Origin: Lyngbya sp. PCC 8106
Lineage (GTDB): Bacteria > Cyanobacteriota > Cyanobacteriia > Cyanobacteriales > Microcoleaceae
Reading direction: 5' to 3'
Length of the DNA stretch: 64,000 nt
Assembly: GCF_000169095.1 (NCBI RefSeq)
Contig: NZ_AAVU01000026.1
Span: 1-64,000, forward strand
How positions within the stretch are numbered: position 1 is the first letter of the stretch; each line of letters begins with the position of its first letter. This document shows, one piece after another, positions 45,101 through 53,621 of the stretch. A program made the translations under genes and the position numbers. Below the pieces are notes generated by a model that was given only the letters and a program-made list of their open reading frames with translations, was not told the DNA's origin and made no database searches.

Positions 45101-45940
45101 TTAAACGGCTTGTTTTCTTAAAAACAATAACAACGATTCGCTAATTTCTTTTGGCCAATGATCTTGAGGATAATGTCCGGCTTTTTCTATCTTTACTAAC
45201 TCCGAACCTCTAACCAACTTAGAAAATTCTTCGGCTTGTTCAACACCCAACCAGGGATCAGCAACACCCCAAATAATTTGAGTTGGATGTTCCCAAGTTT
45301 TAAACCCAGTTGAAACTTCCACCATCGCTTCTTTCAGCTTTAAATTTTTAATCGTTGCTAAAAGCGATCGCCCCGACGCAGAACTTTTTAAAAACGGACT
45401 GCGATAAACATCTAAATCTTTGTCTTCGATCACATAACCACTTCCCCCTTCCAAAGTTCGATCAACGAGTAGCGGATCTTGTACCATCATATCCCCGACA
45501 AACGGTAAACCCATTTGTTTGATTTTCCAGGGAATTTTAGCCGTAGATGAAATAGGCGTATTCAGAACAATTAAACGATCTATTTTATCTGGATTTTTTA
45601 ACGCATATTGTAAACCAACAGAACCTAAAAAACCCTGTACAACTAGATGAAATTTAGTCAATTCTAAGGCTTCAATCAACTCAGATAATGCTTTTAAAAA
45701 CGCATCAGGAGTATAAGCAAAATCCCGTTTATCAGCTTTAGAAGAAAACCCCGCCCCGATCCAGTCTGGTGCGATCGCCCGATAGCCTTTAGCGGCTAAT
45801 TCTTCCATCAATACAACCCAACTATAACTCTGAGAAACTAACCCATGTAAGAGTAAAACAGGTGATTTATCAGTTTTTTCAGGTTTGGCTTCTCGATAAA
45901 ACCATTCTAATGATCCGATTTTGATTGTATTTTTATCCAA
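45101..45940 (-). CDS. Alpha/beta hydrolase-fold protein lacking the nucleophile
   Basis: A 279-residue alpha/beta hydrolase resembling haloalkane-dehalogenase-type proteins. It shows the oxyanion-hole LLLHGLVSQSYSW, APDWIGAGFSS, an acid candidate in WGVADPWLG and the histidine in KAGHYPQDHWP. At the nucleophile elbow the sequence reads VVQGFLGSVGL, so Gly103 replaces the Ser or Asp expected in VVQ(D/S)WGG. The protein is therefore probably not a standard hydrolase, and a binding or chaperone-like role is possible. This variant may be conserved in cyanobacteria, which I cannot check. It lies 120 bp after the next hydrolase gene, in the same direction. Confidence 0.8.
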   Translation of the reverse strand: MDKNTIKIGSLEWFYREAKPEKTDKSPVLLLHGLVSQSYSWVVLMEELAAKGYRAIAPDWIGAGFSSKADKRDFAYTPDAFLKALSELIEALELTKFHLVVQGFLGSVGLQYALKNPDKIDRLIVLNTPISSTAKIPWKIKQMGLPFVGDMMVQDPLLVDRTLEGGSGYVIEDKDLDVYRSPFLKSSASGRSLLATIKNLKLKEAMVEVSTGFKTWEHPTQIIWGVADPWLGVEQAEEFSKLVRGSELVKIEKAGHYPQDHWPKEISESLLLFLRKQAV

Positions 45941-46060
45941 GGTTATTGTTATTCTAAATTTGAATGTAGGGGGTATTATACTGCAATTTTGTCCCTTTTT
46001 TGCTTATTTTTCGATTCAAACAACTGAATTTGCAAAATTCTTGACAATAATATTAATCAA

Positions 46061-46930
46061 TTATCCCTCACTCATTACCTGTACTTGTTCGTTAGAAAAA
46101 TCTTTATGCTGCGATAAAATCTCTAAAGAAGCTTGCAGTTTTAGAACATAAGCCTGTAAAAATAATGCACTCCACTCCGCAATTATTTTAATAGATTCTG
46201 TTTGTTGAAGTTGAGGTTGTTTTTCTTCTTCTGGCCCATCTTTCGGCTGAGAAACATCGGTAATTCCATAATGATTTATCCCTTTAATGCTCAGAAAAAC
46301 CTTCGGACTATCGGCTATATTCTCATAAGTTCTTTGAGTCCATTCAGGTGAAACAATACTATCAAGTTCACCCGCAATTAAAGCAATCGGAATTCCAGAG
46401 TTTTGAATCGTTAGCGATCCGGCTTCTTTTCTCAACAGATTCGTTCCATAAAAAACCCCTCCAACCAACTCAGGAAGTCGAATATATTCTTTCTGGGAAA
46501 TCTCCTCAACCTTTTGGGGATATCGAATCGCTTCTAAACCTGTTATCCCTCCACAAGAATGACCCAATAAAACCAGTTTATCCCGGTCTAAACAGTCTAG
46601 CATTTCCGCATTTTCTTGAACGGGATTGCTTTTAAAATAATCTAATATTGCTTGAATTTGTGTAAGTTCAGGGGCGAGATAGGTTCGACCCGGCGGCGTA
46701 TGATTGGGAACGACAACCACAAATCCAGCACTAGCAATTAACTTAGAAAATCGAGTATAATATGATTTATCAACCTCAAATCCTTGTAAAAATAAAGCAA
46801 TCGGAAATTTAAAATTGGTTGGTTTGAGTTGAGATAAATCGGGATAATAAATATCAGCTTTATCCCCATTGGTTGCAATAATAGTCGGATAACTTTTGAC
46901 TTGGGTGAGTTCACATACAGGTTGAAACAT
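46061..46930 (-). CDS. Alpha/beta hydrolase (chlorophyllase/dienelactone-hydrolase-like)
   Basis: A 289-residue alpha/beta hydrolase. FPIALFLQGFEVDKSYYTRFSKLIASAGFVVVVPNHTPPG opens the fold, the nucleophile elbow is LLGHSCGGITG (Ser in GHSCGG), IALIAGELDSIVSP provides an acid candidate and INHYGITD a histidine. The NHTPPGRTYLAPELTQIQ segment is like bacterial chlorophyllase-type esterases. The substrate is unknown. It is followed on the same strand by the nucleophile-less hydrolase and preceded by the ferredoxin-tailed aldo/keto reductase, so a short operon is possible. Confidence 0.8.
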   Translation of the reverse strand: MFQPVCELTQVKSYPTIIATNGDKADIYYPDLSQLKPTNFKFPIALFLQGFEVDKSYYTRFSKLIASAGFVVVVPNHTPPGRTYLAPELTQIQAILDYFKSNPVQENAEMLDCLDRDKLVLLGHSCGGITGLEAIRYPQKVEEISQKEYIRLPELVGGVFYGTNLLRKEAGSLTIQNSGIPIALIAGELDSIVSPEWTQRTYENIADSPKVFLSIKGINHYGITDVSQPKDGPEEEKQPQLQQTESIKIIAEWSALFLQAYVLKLQASLEILSQHKDFSNEQVQVMSEG

Positions 46931-46960
46931 TTTGTGATTTCTCCTTGTTTTCCTCTAGTT

Positions 46961-48082
46961 TTATTCCCACAACCGTCGTCCTTCTTTCCCCTTTAAACGT
47001 TGATGAGTATCCCGAAGTAACATCGGAATCTCCAACTTTTCTGGACAACGAGGTAAACAGTCACCGCAGTCAGTACAACGGTTTCCCTTACTCCCTGGGA
47101 ACCAATGACCCGCATTTTCAAACATTCGATAACGATACTGTCCAAACTCCGTCATTCCGTAAGCAACAGCCAAATTTCGCAACCGCAACACCTCCGGGAT
47201 ATTAATCGCTTCAGGACAGGGTAAACACTGATAACACTGACTACAGCGTTCACTTCCCAAAACAGAGCGCTGAGTCGCTTCTAAACGGTCTAAAACCCTT
47301 TTTTCCTCCTGGGTTAACTCCCCATCTTGATTAGCCACCGTCAAAGGCCCATCCAACTCATCGGGGTTCGCCGCCCCCACGCTTAAAGTTGTAATTCGGC
47401 GATCGCTCAACAAAAAGCGATAATTTAACATCAGAGGAGAAAAAGGCTGACACAACCGTTCTAAATCCGGGGATGGAGTATAAAGTTGTCCGCCCTTATC
47501 AGCCGGGGAAATAATAAATATCCCCATGTCATTTTGATTCGCCAACTCGATCGCCGCTGCATTTCGCTGAAAAAAATAGTAATAATGCAGATTGACAAAT
47601 TCAAATAAATGTGTATTAATCGCCGCGAGTATCACCTCTAGGGGTGCGTGTGTCGAAAAGCCAACGTGTCTGACTCGACCATCCTCAAGAGTCTTCTGCA
47701 CCCCAGACATTCCCCGAATCGCTTGATCGAGATGTTCCCCGCTATTAATACCATGAAGGGCTAAACAATCGAGGTAATCGAGATTTAGCCGATCTAAGCA
47801 TTCATCAACCCAACGTTCCATCTGGCTAGGATCAGCCGACGGGGTAAGCTTTGATGTAATGTACAATTGCGATCGCGCTATAGGCAATCCGGCTAACAAT
47901 GCAGCACCCAAATACCGTTCACTATTCCCATACCCTCTTGCCGTCTCAATGTGATTAATCCCTTGGGATACTGCCTGCTGCACTGTTTGCCGTGCATTTT
48001 CCGCCGACGCCAGGTATCGCATAGTCCCAAGCGTTAGCACAGAGAGGCGTAGATTGGTTTTACCAAACCGCCGATAACGCAT
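46961..48082 (-). CDS. Aldo/keto reductase with C-terminal ferredoxin-type domain
   Basis: A 373-residue protein. The N-terminal ~270 residues are an aldo/keto reductase barrel (MRYRRFGKTNLRLSVLTLGTM, HIETARGYGNSERYLG with the catalytic Tyr, and VDECLDRLNLDYLDCLALHG). The C-terminal part has two cysteine clusters, CSQCYQCLPCPEAINI and CTDCGDCLPRCPEKLEIP, expected to bind Fe-S clusters. Such fusions are common in cyanobacteria. The substrate is unknown, and the Fe-S domain suggests electron transfer from ferredoxin rather than only NADPH. Confidence 0.9.
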   Translation of the reverse strand: MRYRRFGKTNLRLSVLTLGTMRYLASAENARQTVQQAVSQGINHIETARGYGNSERYLGAALLAGLPIARSQLYITSKLTPSADPSQMERWVDECLDRLNLDYLDCLALHGINSGEHLDQAIRGMSGVQKTLEDGRVRHVGFSTHAPLEVILAAINTHLFEFVNLHYYYFFQRNAAAIELANQNDMGIFIISPADKGGQLYTPSPDLERLCQPFSPLMLNYRFLLSDRRITTLSVGAANPDELDGPLTVANQDGELTQEEKRVLDRLEATQRSVLGSERCSQCYQCLPCPEAINIPEVLRLRNLAVAYGMTEFGQYRYRMFENAGHWFPGSKGNRCTDCGDCLPRCPEKLEIPMLLRDTHQRLKGKEGRRLWE

Positions 48083-48157
48083 TTTAAATTTCAGATTTTA
48101 GATTAGGAAATCGAGCCAAATAGTTGTCAATCCAACCATCCATCATCTAAACTCCGA

Positions 48158-48667
48158 CTATTGGGCTTCATCTTTTTTGCGAAAATCAGAGCGTTTGATC
48201 AGATCCTGCGGACTCAGATTGGATACAAAGTCTCGAAAAGCCCGTCTTTCAGCCTCATCAGCCTCACGATCCACCGGAATTGAAGCATCTGCAACCACTT
48301 CTTCCATCACCCAAATTGGGCTATCTGTGCGTAAAGCCAGAGCGATCGCATCACTCGGACGAGCATCAATTTCCTTTTTGATGTCTCCTTGACGCATAAT
48401 TAAAACCGCATAGAAGGTATTATCTTGCAGAGAGTGAATCACAATCCGTTCTAAAGTCATTTCCCAAGAATCCATTAAATTCACGAACAAATCGTGAGTT
48501 AACGGTCTAGGGGGTTTATGGTTTTCCAATGCGCCGATTATAGATCGAGCTTGATCCTGACCAATAAAAATAGGCAAGGCACGTCGTTCTGAAGCATCCC
48601 TCAGAAGAACGATGGGACTGCGAGTAGCAGCATCTAGCGCGATTCCGGCGACTTTCATTTCAATCAT
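48158..48667 (-). CDS. Bifunctional nuclease (DUF151) family protein
   Basis: About 169 residues from ATG 48667 (MIEMKVAGIALDAATRSPIVLLRD). Family marks are RALPIFIGQDQARSIIGALENHKPPRPLTHDL, VIHSLQDNTFYAVLIM and the conserved KKEIDARPSDAIALALRTD with V. Plant and bacterial members include nucleases that cut RNA and DNA in vitro. I took the internal ATG because the upstream 20 residues from 48727 (FFLRVLSLVCLKYS) are not family-like. It is divergent from ribE. Confidence 0.88.
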   Translation of the reverse strand: MIEMKVAGIALDAATRSPIVLLRDASERRALPIFIGQDQARSIIGALENHKPPRPLTHDLFVNLMDSWEMTLERIVIHSLQDNTFYAVLIMRQGDIKKEIDARPSDAIALALRTDSPIWVMEEVVADASIPVDREADEAERRAFRDFVSNLSPQDLIKRSDFRKKDEAQ

Positions 48668-48870
48668 CGACTCAGCCTCGATAGAATACTTTAGGCAAAC
48701 GAGTGATAAAACCCGTAGAAAGAACATCCTGCATTCCAGTATGCCTTGAAATTCCCTGAAATCAACAATGGATTTTTGTTTAACCCGTTGTGCGAGTCAA
48801 ACTCAGTTTTCAAGTCATACGCGAATTCAGATTTGTTCACTTAACATTGATCCCCTACTGAAAAAATGCC

Positions 48871-49587
48871 ATGTTCACAGGATTAATTCAAGCGTTGGGA
48901 GTAATTCGGCCCCTAACAGACGAACAGTTTCAAATTTCCTGCGTTTCCGGTCAAACTGATTTAATCTTAGAAGATTTAGCCATAGGTGACAGTGTTGCAG
49001 TTAACGGCGTCTGTTTGACAGTTGTTGAAATCGTAGAAGGGGGATTTGTCGCCACAGCCTCTCCAGAAACGCTGCGTCGGACAACATTAGGACAAGATCT
49101 CAACGGCTATTTTAACCTCGAAACCTCCCTGCGTGCTGGCAGCAAGCTAGGCGGACACTTCGTAACAGGTCACGTTGATGGGATTGGATGCTTGCAGTCT
49201 TCGGTTCAAACGGCGAGTTCCTGGGAAATGCAGTTTACCGCCCCCAGGGAAGGCTTAAACTTATGGTACCAACAAATCGCGCCTTACATTGTCCCCAAGG
49301 GTAGCATCGCCATCAACGGCATCAGTCTCACCATTGCTGAATGCGACGCGCGTGGGAACGGGTTTCAAGTTGCCGTTATTCCTCACACCTACGACGAAAC
49401 CAATCTCAAGTACCTCAAACCCGGAAGTTGTGTGAATCTCGAAGCCGACATCCTGGGGAAATATGTTGCCAAATTCCTCAGAAGCAGCCCCCACCCCTCA
49501 ACCTCTCCCGTTTTCGACGAAATCTCCCCAATTTCTACAATAGAAGAAATTACCCCCGATTTTCTCACCGAACATGGATTTAGTTAA
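48871..49587 (+). CDS. ribE: Riboflavin synthase, alpha chain
   Basis: A 238-residue trimeric riboflavin synthase. It dismutates two 6,7-dimethyl-8-ribityllumazine molecules into riboflavin and a pyrimidine in the last step of the pathway. Two lumazine-binding domains are evident: the first begins MFTGLIQALGVI and contains DSVAVNGVCLTVVE, and the second contains VTGHVDGIG and GSIAINGISLTIAE. The extra C-terminal tail (residues about 205-238) is polar and Pro-rich. The start at 48871 gives the canonical MFTG N terminus. No other riboflavin gene is adjacent. Confidence 0.97.
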   Translation: MFTGLIQALGVIRPLTDEQFQISCVSGQTDLILEDLAIGDSVAVNGVCLTVVEIVEGGFVATASPETLRRTTLGQDLNGYFNLETSLRAGSKLGGHFVTGHVDGIGCLQSSVQTASSWEMQFTAPREGLNLWYQQIAPYIVPKGSIAINGISLTIAECDARGNGFQVAVIPHTYDETNLKYLKPGSCVNLEADILGKYVAKFLRSSPHPSTSPVFDEISPISTIEEITPDFLTEHGFS

Positions 49588-49809
49588 AGGGAATAGGGAA
49601 CAGGGAACAGGGAACAGGCAAGAGGCAAAAGGCAAGAGGCAAAAGGCAACAGGTAACAGGCAACAGGTAACAGGCAAGATCTCCCCACCTCGCAACTCCC
49701 CACCTCCCGACCTCCCCATCTCCCTACCTCCCCACCTCCCCATCTCCCTACCTCCCCATCTCCCCACCTCCCCACCTCCCCATCTCCCACCTCCCTACCT
49801 CCTTCGATC
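49588..49809. repeat. Low-complexity purine and C/T-rich tandem repeat block
   Basis: The first half is a 7-bp GGGAACA-type tract changing to GGCAAGA/GGCAACA/GGTAACA units. The second half is about 13 CTCCCCAC/CTCCCTAC/CTCCCCAT units of 8-9 bp. It fills the gap between ribE and rqcH and stays open in several frames only because of the repetition. Confidence 0.9.
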
Positions 49810-51540
49810 ATGCAACCTGTTGACTACACCACTCTGATCGCCGCTTGTACTGAACTTCGTCAAGAATGGCTTCCCGCCCGTCTCGAACAAGTCTATCAGC
49901 GCGATCGCTTTACCATTTCCCTGCTGTTACGCACCCTCAAACGCAAAGGATGGCTAGACATTGCTTGGCATCCCCAAGCCGCCCGAATGTGTATCGGTGA
50001 TCCCCCCCCTCGCATACCCGATACTTTTACCTTTAGCGATCAACTGCGACATCAGTTAAGTGGTCTGGCCCTAGTGGCGATCGCTGAGGTTTCACCGTGG
50101 GAAAGGGTGCTAGACTTACAATTTGCCAAACGGCCTGGCGAAAGCCCCCTCTGGCATCTCTATGTCGAAGTAATGAGCAAATACAGTAATGTAGTCTTAA
50201 CCGGAAAAGATCATCTGATTGTCACTGCCGCCCATCAAGTCAGTAGCCAACAGTCGAGTGTTCGTCCGATCCAAACCAGTCAACCCTACGAACTCCCGCC
50301 CAGTCTCACCGATCCCATTCCTCGGTTAAATGAACCCCAAGAACAATGGCAACGACGAGTCAGTTTAATTCCGGGTTCCCTCAAGCGCCAACTCCTCAAA
50401 ACCTATCGGGGGTTAAGTTCGGCTTTAGTGATCGCAATGGTTCAAGCCGCAGGGTTAGATCCACAATGCCTGACTGAAAACCTGACAGAAGCCGAATGGA
50501 CTCGTTTATTTGAATGTTGGTGTCAATGGTTAGAAGCGCTAGAAACATCAAACTTTCAGCCTCATTTTACCGAAACCGGATATTCTGTCATCGCTTGGAA
50601 CAACACCCCGCCGAAATCTGCTGTTGAAACCGTACAAGAACTCTTAAACCGTTACTATACAGCCGAATTAAACCAACAAGAATTTAAGCAACTCCGCCAT
50701 CAAGTTAGCCAAAAACTCAACAATCTTCTCAGCAAATTGCGTCAAAAAGCCGATGGGTTTATTCAACGTCTAAAACAGTCCGACGACGCCGATACCTATC
50801 GCGCCCAAGCTGACTTATTAATGGCTTCTCTACACGAATGGAAGCCCGGAATGAAAAGTATGACCCTCTCTGACTTTGAAACCGGAGAACCGATTAAAAT
50901 TCCCCTCAATCCTGAAAAAAATGCCGTTCAAAATGCCCAAGCTTATTATAAACGTCATCAGAAGTTAAAACGCGCCCGAATAGCCGTAGAACCGCTTTTA
51001 GCCGAAGTTCAAGCCGAAATTGATTATCTCGAACAAGTCGAAGCAGCGATCGCCCAAATTGAAACCTATCAAACACCAGAAGATTTACAAACCCTAGCTG
51101 AAATTCGGGATGAACTCACCCAAGAAGGCTATTTTAATACTCCCGGTTATCAAAATCGTTCGACGACAGAAACCGAATTTTATCGGTATAAAACTCCTAG
51201 TGGTTTTGAATTATTAGTCGGACGAAATAACCGCCAAAATGATCTTCTCACCTCAAAAGTCGCCGGAGATTATGACTTGTGGTTTCATTCTCAAGAAATC
51301 CCCGGAAGCCATGTGTTATTAAGACTCAACGCCGGAGAAGTTCCCGAGGAAACAGATTTGCAGTTTGTAGCGAATTTAACCGCATATTATAGTCGCGCTC
51401 GTCAGAGTGAACAAGTTCCGGTGATTTATACCAAACCCAAACACGTCTACAAACCCAAAGGCGCCAAACCTGGAATGGTAATTTATAAGCATGAAACCGT
51501 GATCTGGGGGAATCCTCAACAAGCGGTTATAAACCCTTAG
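49810..51540 (+). CDS. rqcH: Rqc2/NEMF-family protein RqcH
   Basis: A 576-residue NFACT protein of ribosome quality control. RqcH binds stalled large subunits and adds C-terminal alanine tails to nascent chains. The NFACT-N domain begins YTTLIAACTELRQEWLPARLEQVYQ and has AARMCIGDPPPRIP. A coiled-coil middle follows (about residues 270-420, KLNNLLSKLRQKADGF). The C-terminal NFACT-R domain has YKTPSGFELLVGRNNRQND, DLWFHSQEIPGSHVLLR and YTKPKHVYKPKGAKPGMVIY. Length is normal. Older annotation calls this fibronectin-binding protein. It starts within the low-complexity block. Confidence 0.93.
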   Translation: MQPVDYTTLIAACTELRQEWLPARLEQVYQRDRFTISLLLRTLKRKGWLDIAWHPQAARMCIGDPPPRIPDTFTFSDQLRHQLSGLALVAIAEVSPWERVLDLQFAKRPGESPLWHLYVEVMSKYSNVVLTGKDHLIVTAAHQVSSQQSSVRPIQTSQPYELPPSLTDPIPRLNEPQEQWQRRVSLIPGSLKRQLLKTYRGLSSALVIAMVQAAGLDPQCLTENLTEAEWTRLFECWCQWLEALETSNFQPHFTETGYSVIAWNNTPPKSAVETVQELLNRYYTAELNQQEFKQLRHQVSQKLNNLLSKLRQKADGFIQRLKQSDDADTYRAQADLLMASLHEWKPGMKSMTLSDFETGEPIKIPLNPEKNAVQNAQAYYKRHQKLKRARIAVEPLLAEVQAEIDYLEQVEAAIAQIETYQTPEDLQTLAEIRDELTQEGYFNTPGYQNRSTTETEFYRYKTPSGFELLVGRNNRQNDLLTSKVAGDYDLWFHSQEIPGSHVLLRLNAGEVPEETDLQFVANLTAYYSRARQSEQVPVIYTKPKHVYKPKGAKPGMVIYKHETVIWGNPQQAVINP

Positions 51541-51667
51541 ATTAGTGATCCAACGATACTCACATTTTAGACGACAGGTGTTGACACCGCGACATTACCC
51601 TTCCGACTTCACCGAGATCAGTGAAAACACTATCGGAAAAATTGGTGTTCTTTGTTACAATAGAGAA

Positions 51668-51791
51668 TTAGGGAGATTTGAGAACTCCAACCCGCAGGTT
51701 ACAAGGGAACGTACCTCCTGGGTTAGTCTCAAATCGAAACAACAACGGTGCTTTTCATTGTAACGAAAGACCAGCTTCGGCTGGTTTTTTT
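51668..51791 (+). ncRNA. Candidate structured small RNA with own promoter and terminator
   Basis: TACAAT at 51656-51661 is a good -10, giving a start near 51668. A long imperfect hairpin follows: GATTTGAGA (51675-51683) pairs perfectly with TCTCAAATC (51727-51735), then AACCC with GGGTT and AGGT with ACCT, leaving an AAGGGAA-type loop. After a 34-base single-stranded stretch, ACCAGC, TTCG and GCTGGT form a terminator with a T run (51785-51791). No open frame. About 124 nt. I cannot assign it to a known family; Yfr2/Cyano-1 and PsrR1 should be tested. Confidence 0.6.
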
Positions 51792-51900
51792 ATTTTAATC
51801 TGTAGAAATCAATCTGAGTTCAGTCTTCCGACAGAAACCCAAGAGATAATTTGTCACTGGAGAGAGATCACCTCTTTGAGATAGACTTCTTTTGAGTCTA

Positions 51901-51935
51901 GAATTCCCGTAACTTCAGTTCGGGGAGTATGTCAA
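51901..51935. repeat. IS200/IS605 right-end-like hairpin (remnant)
   Basis: GAATTCCCG, then AACT/AGTT arms and CGGGGAGTATGTCAA. The same pattern, GAATCCC... CGGGAGTTGTCAA, ends the TnpB element at 53271-53304. Here it stands just before the element's left end, so it may be the right end of a previous, deleted element. Confidence 0.5.
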
Positions 51936-51964
51936 AATATTGCATAGAATCTAAGCTAAACCTT

Positions 51965-53304
51965 TATCTTAACCTGCCAGAAGACCCTCACATTTAGTGA
52001 CGGGATGAATGGCAGTCCAGGGATGTGATATCATAGCAGAAGTAGTTTGGTAAGAAATGTGCTAAAGGCGTATAAATACCGAATATATCCCACCAACAAG
52101 CAGAAAGACCAGTTGATTCGGTCAATGGGTTCTGCTCGTTGGTTCTATAACTACGCCCTTAACTTAACTTCCCAAACCTATAAAGAAACAGGTAAAGGTT
52201 TGAGTCGCAATGACATCATCAAGCTTTTACCCGGCTTAAAAAAAGAGCATGAGTGGTTAAGCGAACCGCCCTCTCAGTGTTTGCAACAAGTCGCTCTAGA
52301 TTTGTCGAGTGCATTTTTAAATTTCTTTGAGAAACGGGCTAAATATCCCAACTTTAAAAAGAAACACAACCAGCAGTCGATTAGGTTTCCTCAAAGCGTC
52401 AAATTGCCGGGTGACTATTTAAAATTACCGAAATTAGGAAAAGTTTACTGTAAAGTCTCTCGATTACCAGAAGGGACAATTAAATCAGTAACAGTTTCAC
52501 TAACTCCATCGGGTCAATTTTACGCCTCGTGTCTGTACGAAAATGGCAAAGAAAAACCCTCGGTCAAAGCTAGCGGAAAAGCAGTCGGGATTGATTGTGG
52601 GTTATCGCATTTTTTCATTACTTCTGATGGAAGTAAGCATGGTAATCCTAAGTATTATCGGAAATATGAGACTAAGTTAGCCAAGAAACAAAAGCAACTG
52701 AGCCGTAAGGTTAAAGGTTCTAAGAACCGAAACAAAGCTCGAATTAAAGTAGCCAAGGTTCACGCTAAAATCACTCGTTGTCGAGAAGATTTTTTACACA
52801 AGCTAAGTCGTAAATTAGTTGACGAAAACCAAGTCATAGTTGTGGAAAATCTAGCGGTCAAAAACATGGTCAAAAACCATAAGCTCGCCAAATCAATTAG
52901 CGACGCAGGTTGGGGACAATTTTGCACCATGCTCAAATACAAAGCGGAGTGGGAAGGAAAAGCCTACATTGAAGTAGACAGATTCTTTCCTAGTTCAAAA
53001 ACTTGTCATGTTTGCCTGAATCAAGTAGGTAGTTTGACTCTCGATGTCAGAGAATGGACTTGCGAAAAATGCCAGACAAAACATGACAGAGACATAAATG
53101 CCGCGATAAATATCAGAGAAGAAGGTTTACGACTTTTGAGCCAGTGCGGTCTTGACGGTCTCCGTCGAAGAGCAACTGGCGTGGCGGGCGGGCCGGAGCG
53201 CAATCGCTTCTGGAGTTCGAGTCAGACCAAGCAAAGGCACTGCTTTTGCAAGGCGTTAAACTGTGAAGGAAGAATCCCTCGCTTTTAGCGACGGGAGTTG
53301 TCAA
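51965..53304 (+). mobile_element. IS200/IS605-type element carrying only tnpB (IS1341-like)
   Basis: The left end shows a hairpin at 51974-52015: CTGCCA/TGGCAG outer arms, and CCCTCAC/GTGACGGG inner arms with one bulged C and an ATTTA loop. The right end is the hairpin at 53275-53294, ending in GTCAA near 53304. There is no tnpA, so the element depends on a transposase elsewhere. Boundaries are approximate because these elements leave no target duplication. TATCAT at about 52030 is a candidate -10 for tnpB. Confidence 0.7.
52059..53288 (+). CDS. tnpB: TnpB, RNA-guided nuclease of IS605-type element
   Basis: About 409 residues from GTG 52059 (MLKAYKYRIYPTNKQKDQLI, the usual family start); an upstream TTG at 52047 would add four residues. 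The RuvC motifs are intact: GIDCGLSHFF (D179), VVVENLAVKNM (E263) and DRDINAAINI after the zinc ribbon CHVC...CEKC. TnpB proteins use a right-end-derived RNA to cut DNA at the donor site and favour element persistence. The 3' end of the gene and the right-end hairpin are where that guide RNA should lie. The C-terminal tail is long and poorly conserved. No frameshift is seen, so the protein is probably functional. Confidence 0.92.
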   Translation: MLKAYKYRIYPTNKQKDQLIRSMGSARWFYNYALNLTSQTYKETGKGLSRNDIIKLLPGLKKEHEWLSEPPSQCLQQVALDLSSAFLNFFEKRAKYPNFKKKHNQQSIRFPQSVKLPGDYLKLPKLGKVYCKVSRLPEGTIKSVTVSLTPSGQFYASCLYENGKEKPSVKASGKAVGIDCGLSHFFITSDGSKHGNPKYYRKYETKLAKKQKQLSRKVKGSKNRNKARIKVAKVHAKITRCREDFLHKLSRKLVDENQVIVVENLAVKNMVKNHKLAKSISDAGWGQFCTMLKYKAEWEGKAYIEVDRFFPSSKTCHVCLNQVGSLTLDVREWTCEKCQTKHDRDINAAINIREEGLRLLSQCGLDGLRRRATGVAGGPERNRFWSSSQTKQRHCFCKALNCEGRIPRF

Positions 53305-53315
53305 AAACATCAGAT

Positions 53316-53534
53316 ATGAATCCTAAAAAGCTACTGGGTATTTTGTTCTTACTGTTAGTCGCCATCTTTATCACTTCGGGCGATACCTATGAGTTTCTCC
53401 CCGAACCCGCTAGAGAAGCCAGCGTCAAAAGTCGAAAGTTCATCGTGGGTTTATGGCCAGATTGGTTAAGACGCAGAGATTTTGATGCCCAACGAGAGAA
53501 AGAAATTGAACAGTTAGAGAAAAAAGGTAAATAG
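53316..53534 (+). CDS. Hypothetical small membrane protein, cyanobacterial
   Basis: 72 residues from ATG 53316. One N-terminal membrane segment (LLGILFLLLVAIFITSG) is followed by a hydrophilic tail (SRKFIVGLWPDWLRRRDF, then charged EKEIEQLEKKGK). I recognise no domain. An earlier in-frame start at 53298 would lie in the TnpB element's right end, so the element may have separated the gene from its original promoter. Confidence 0.65.
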   Translation: MNPKKLLGILFLLLVAIFITSGDTYEFLPEPAREASVKSRKFIVGLWPDWLRRRDFDAQREKEIEQLEKKGK

Positions 53535-53621
53535 GAGAGAGGAGACAGGTAAGATCTCATCGCCAGCATTGATACGGAGTAGGGGTAGTTGATAAATTAC
53601 CCCTAGAACACTTCTACAGAA

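Noticed and set aside
53021..53310. Two minus-strand frames opposite the TnpB 3' end
   Set aside because: Antisense to TnpB, with no start signals; any RNA here is more likely guide RNA on the plus strand.
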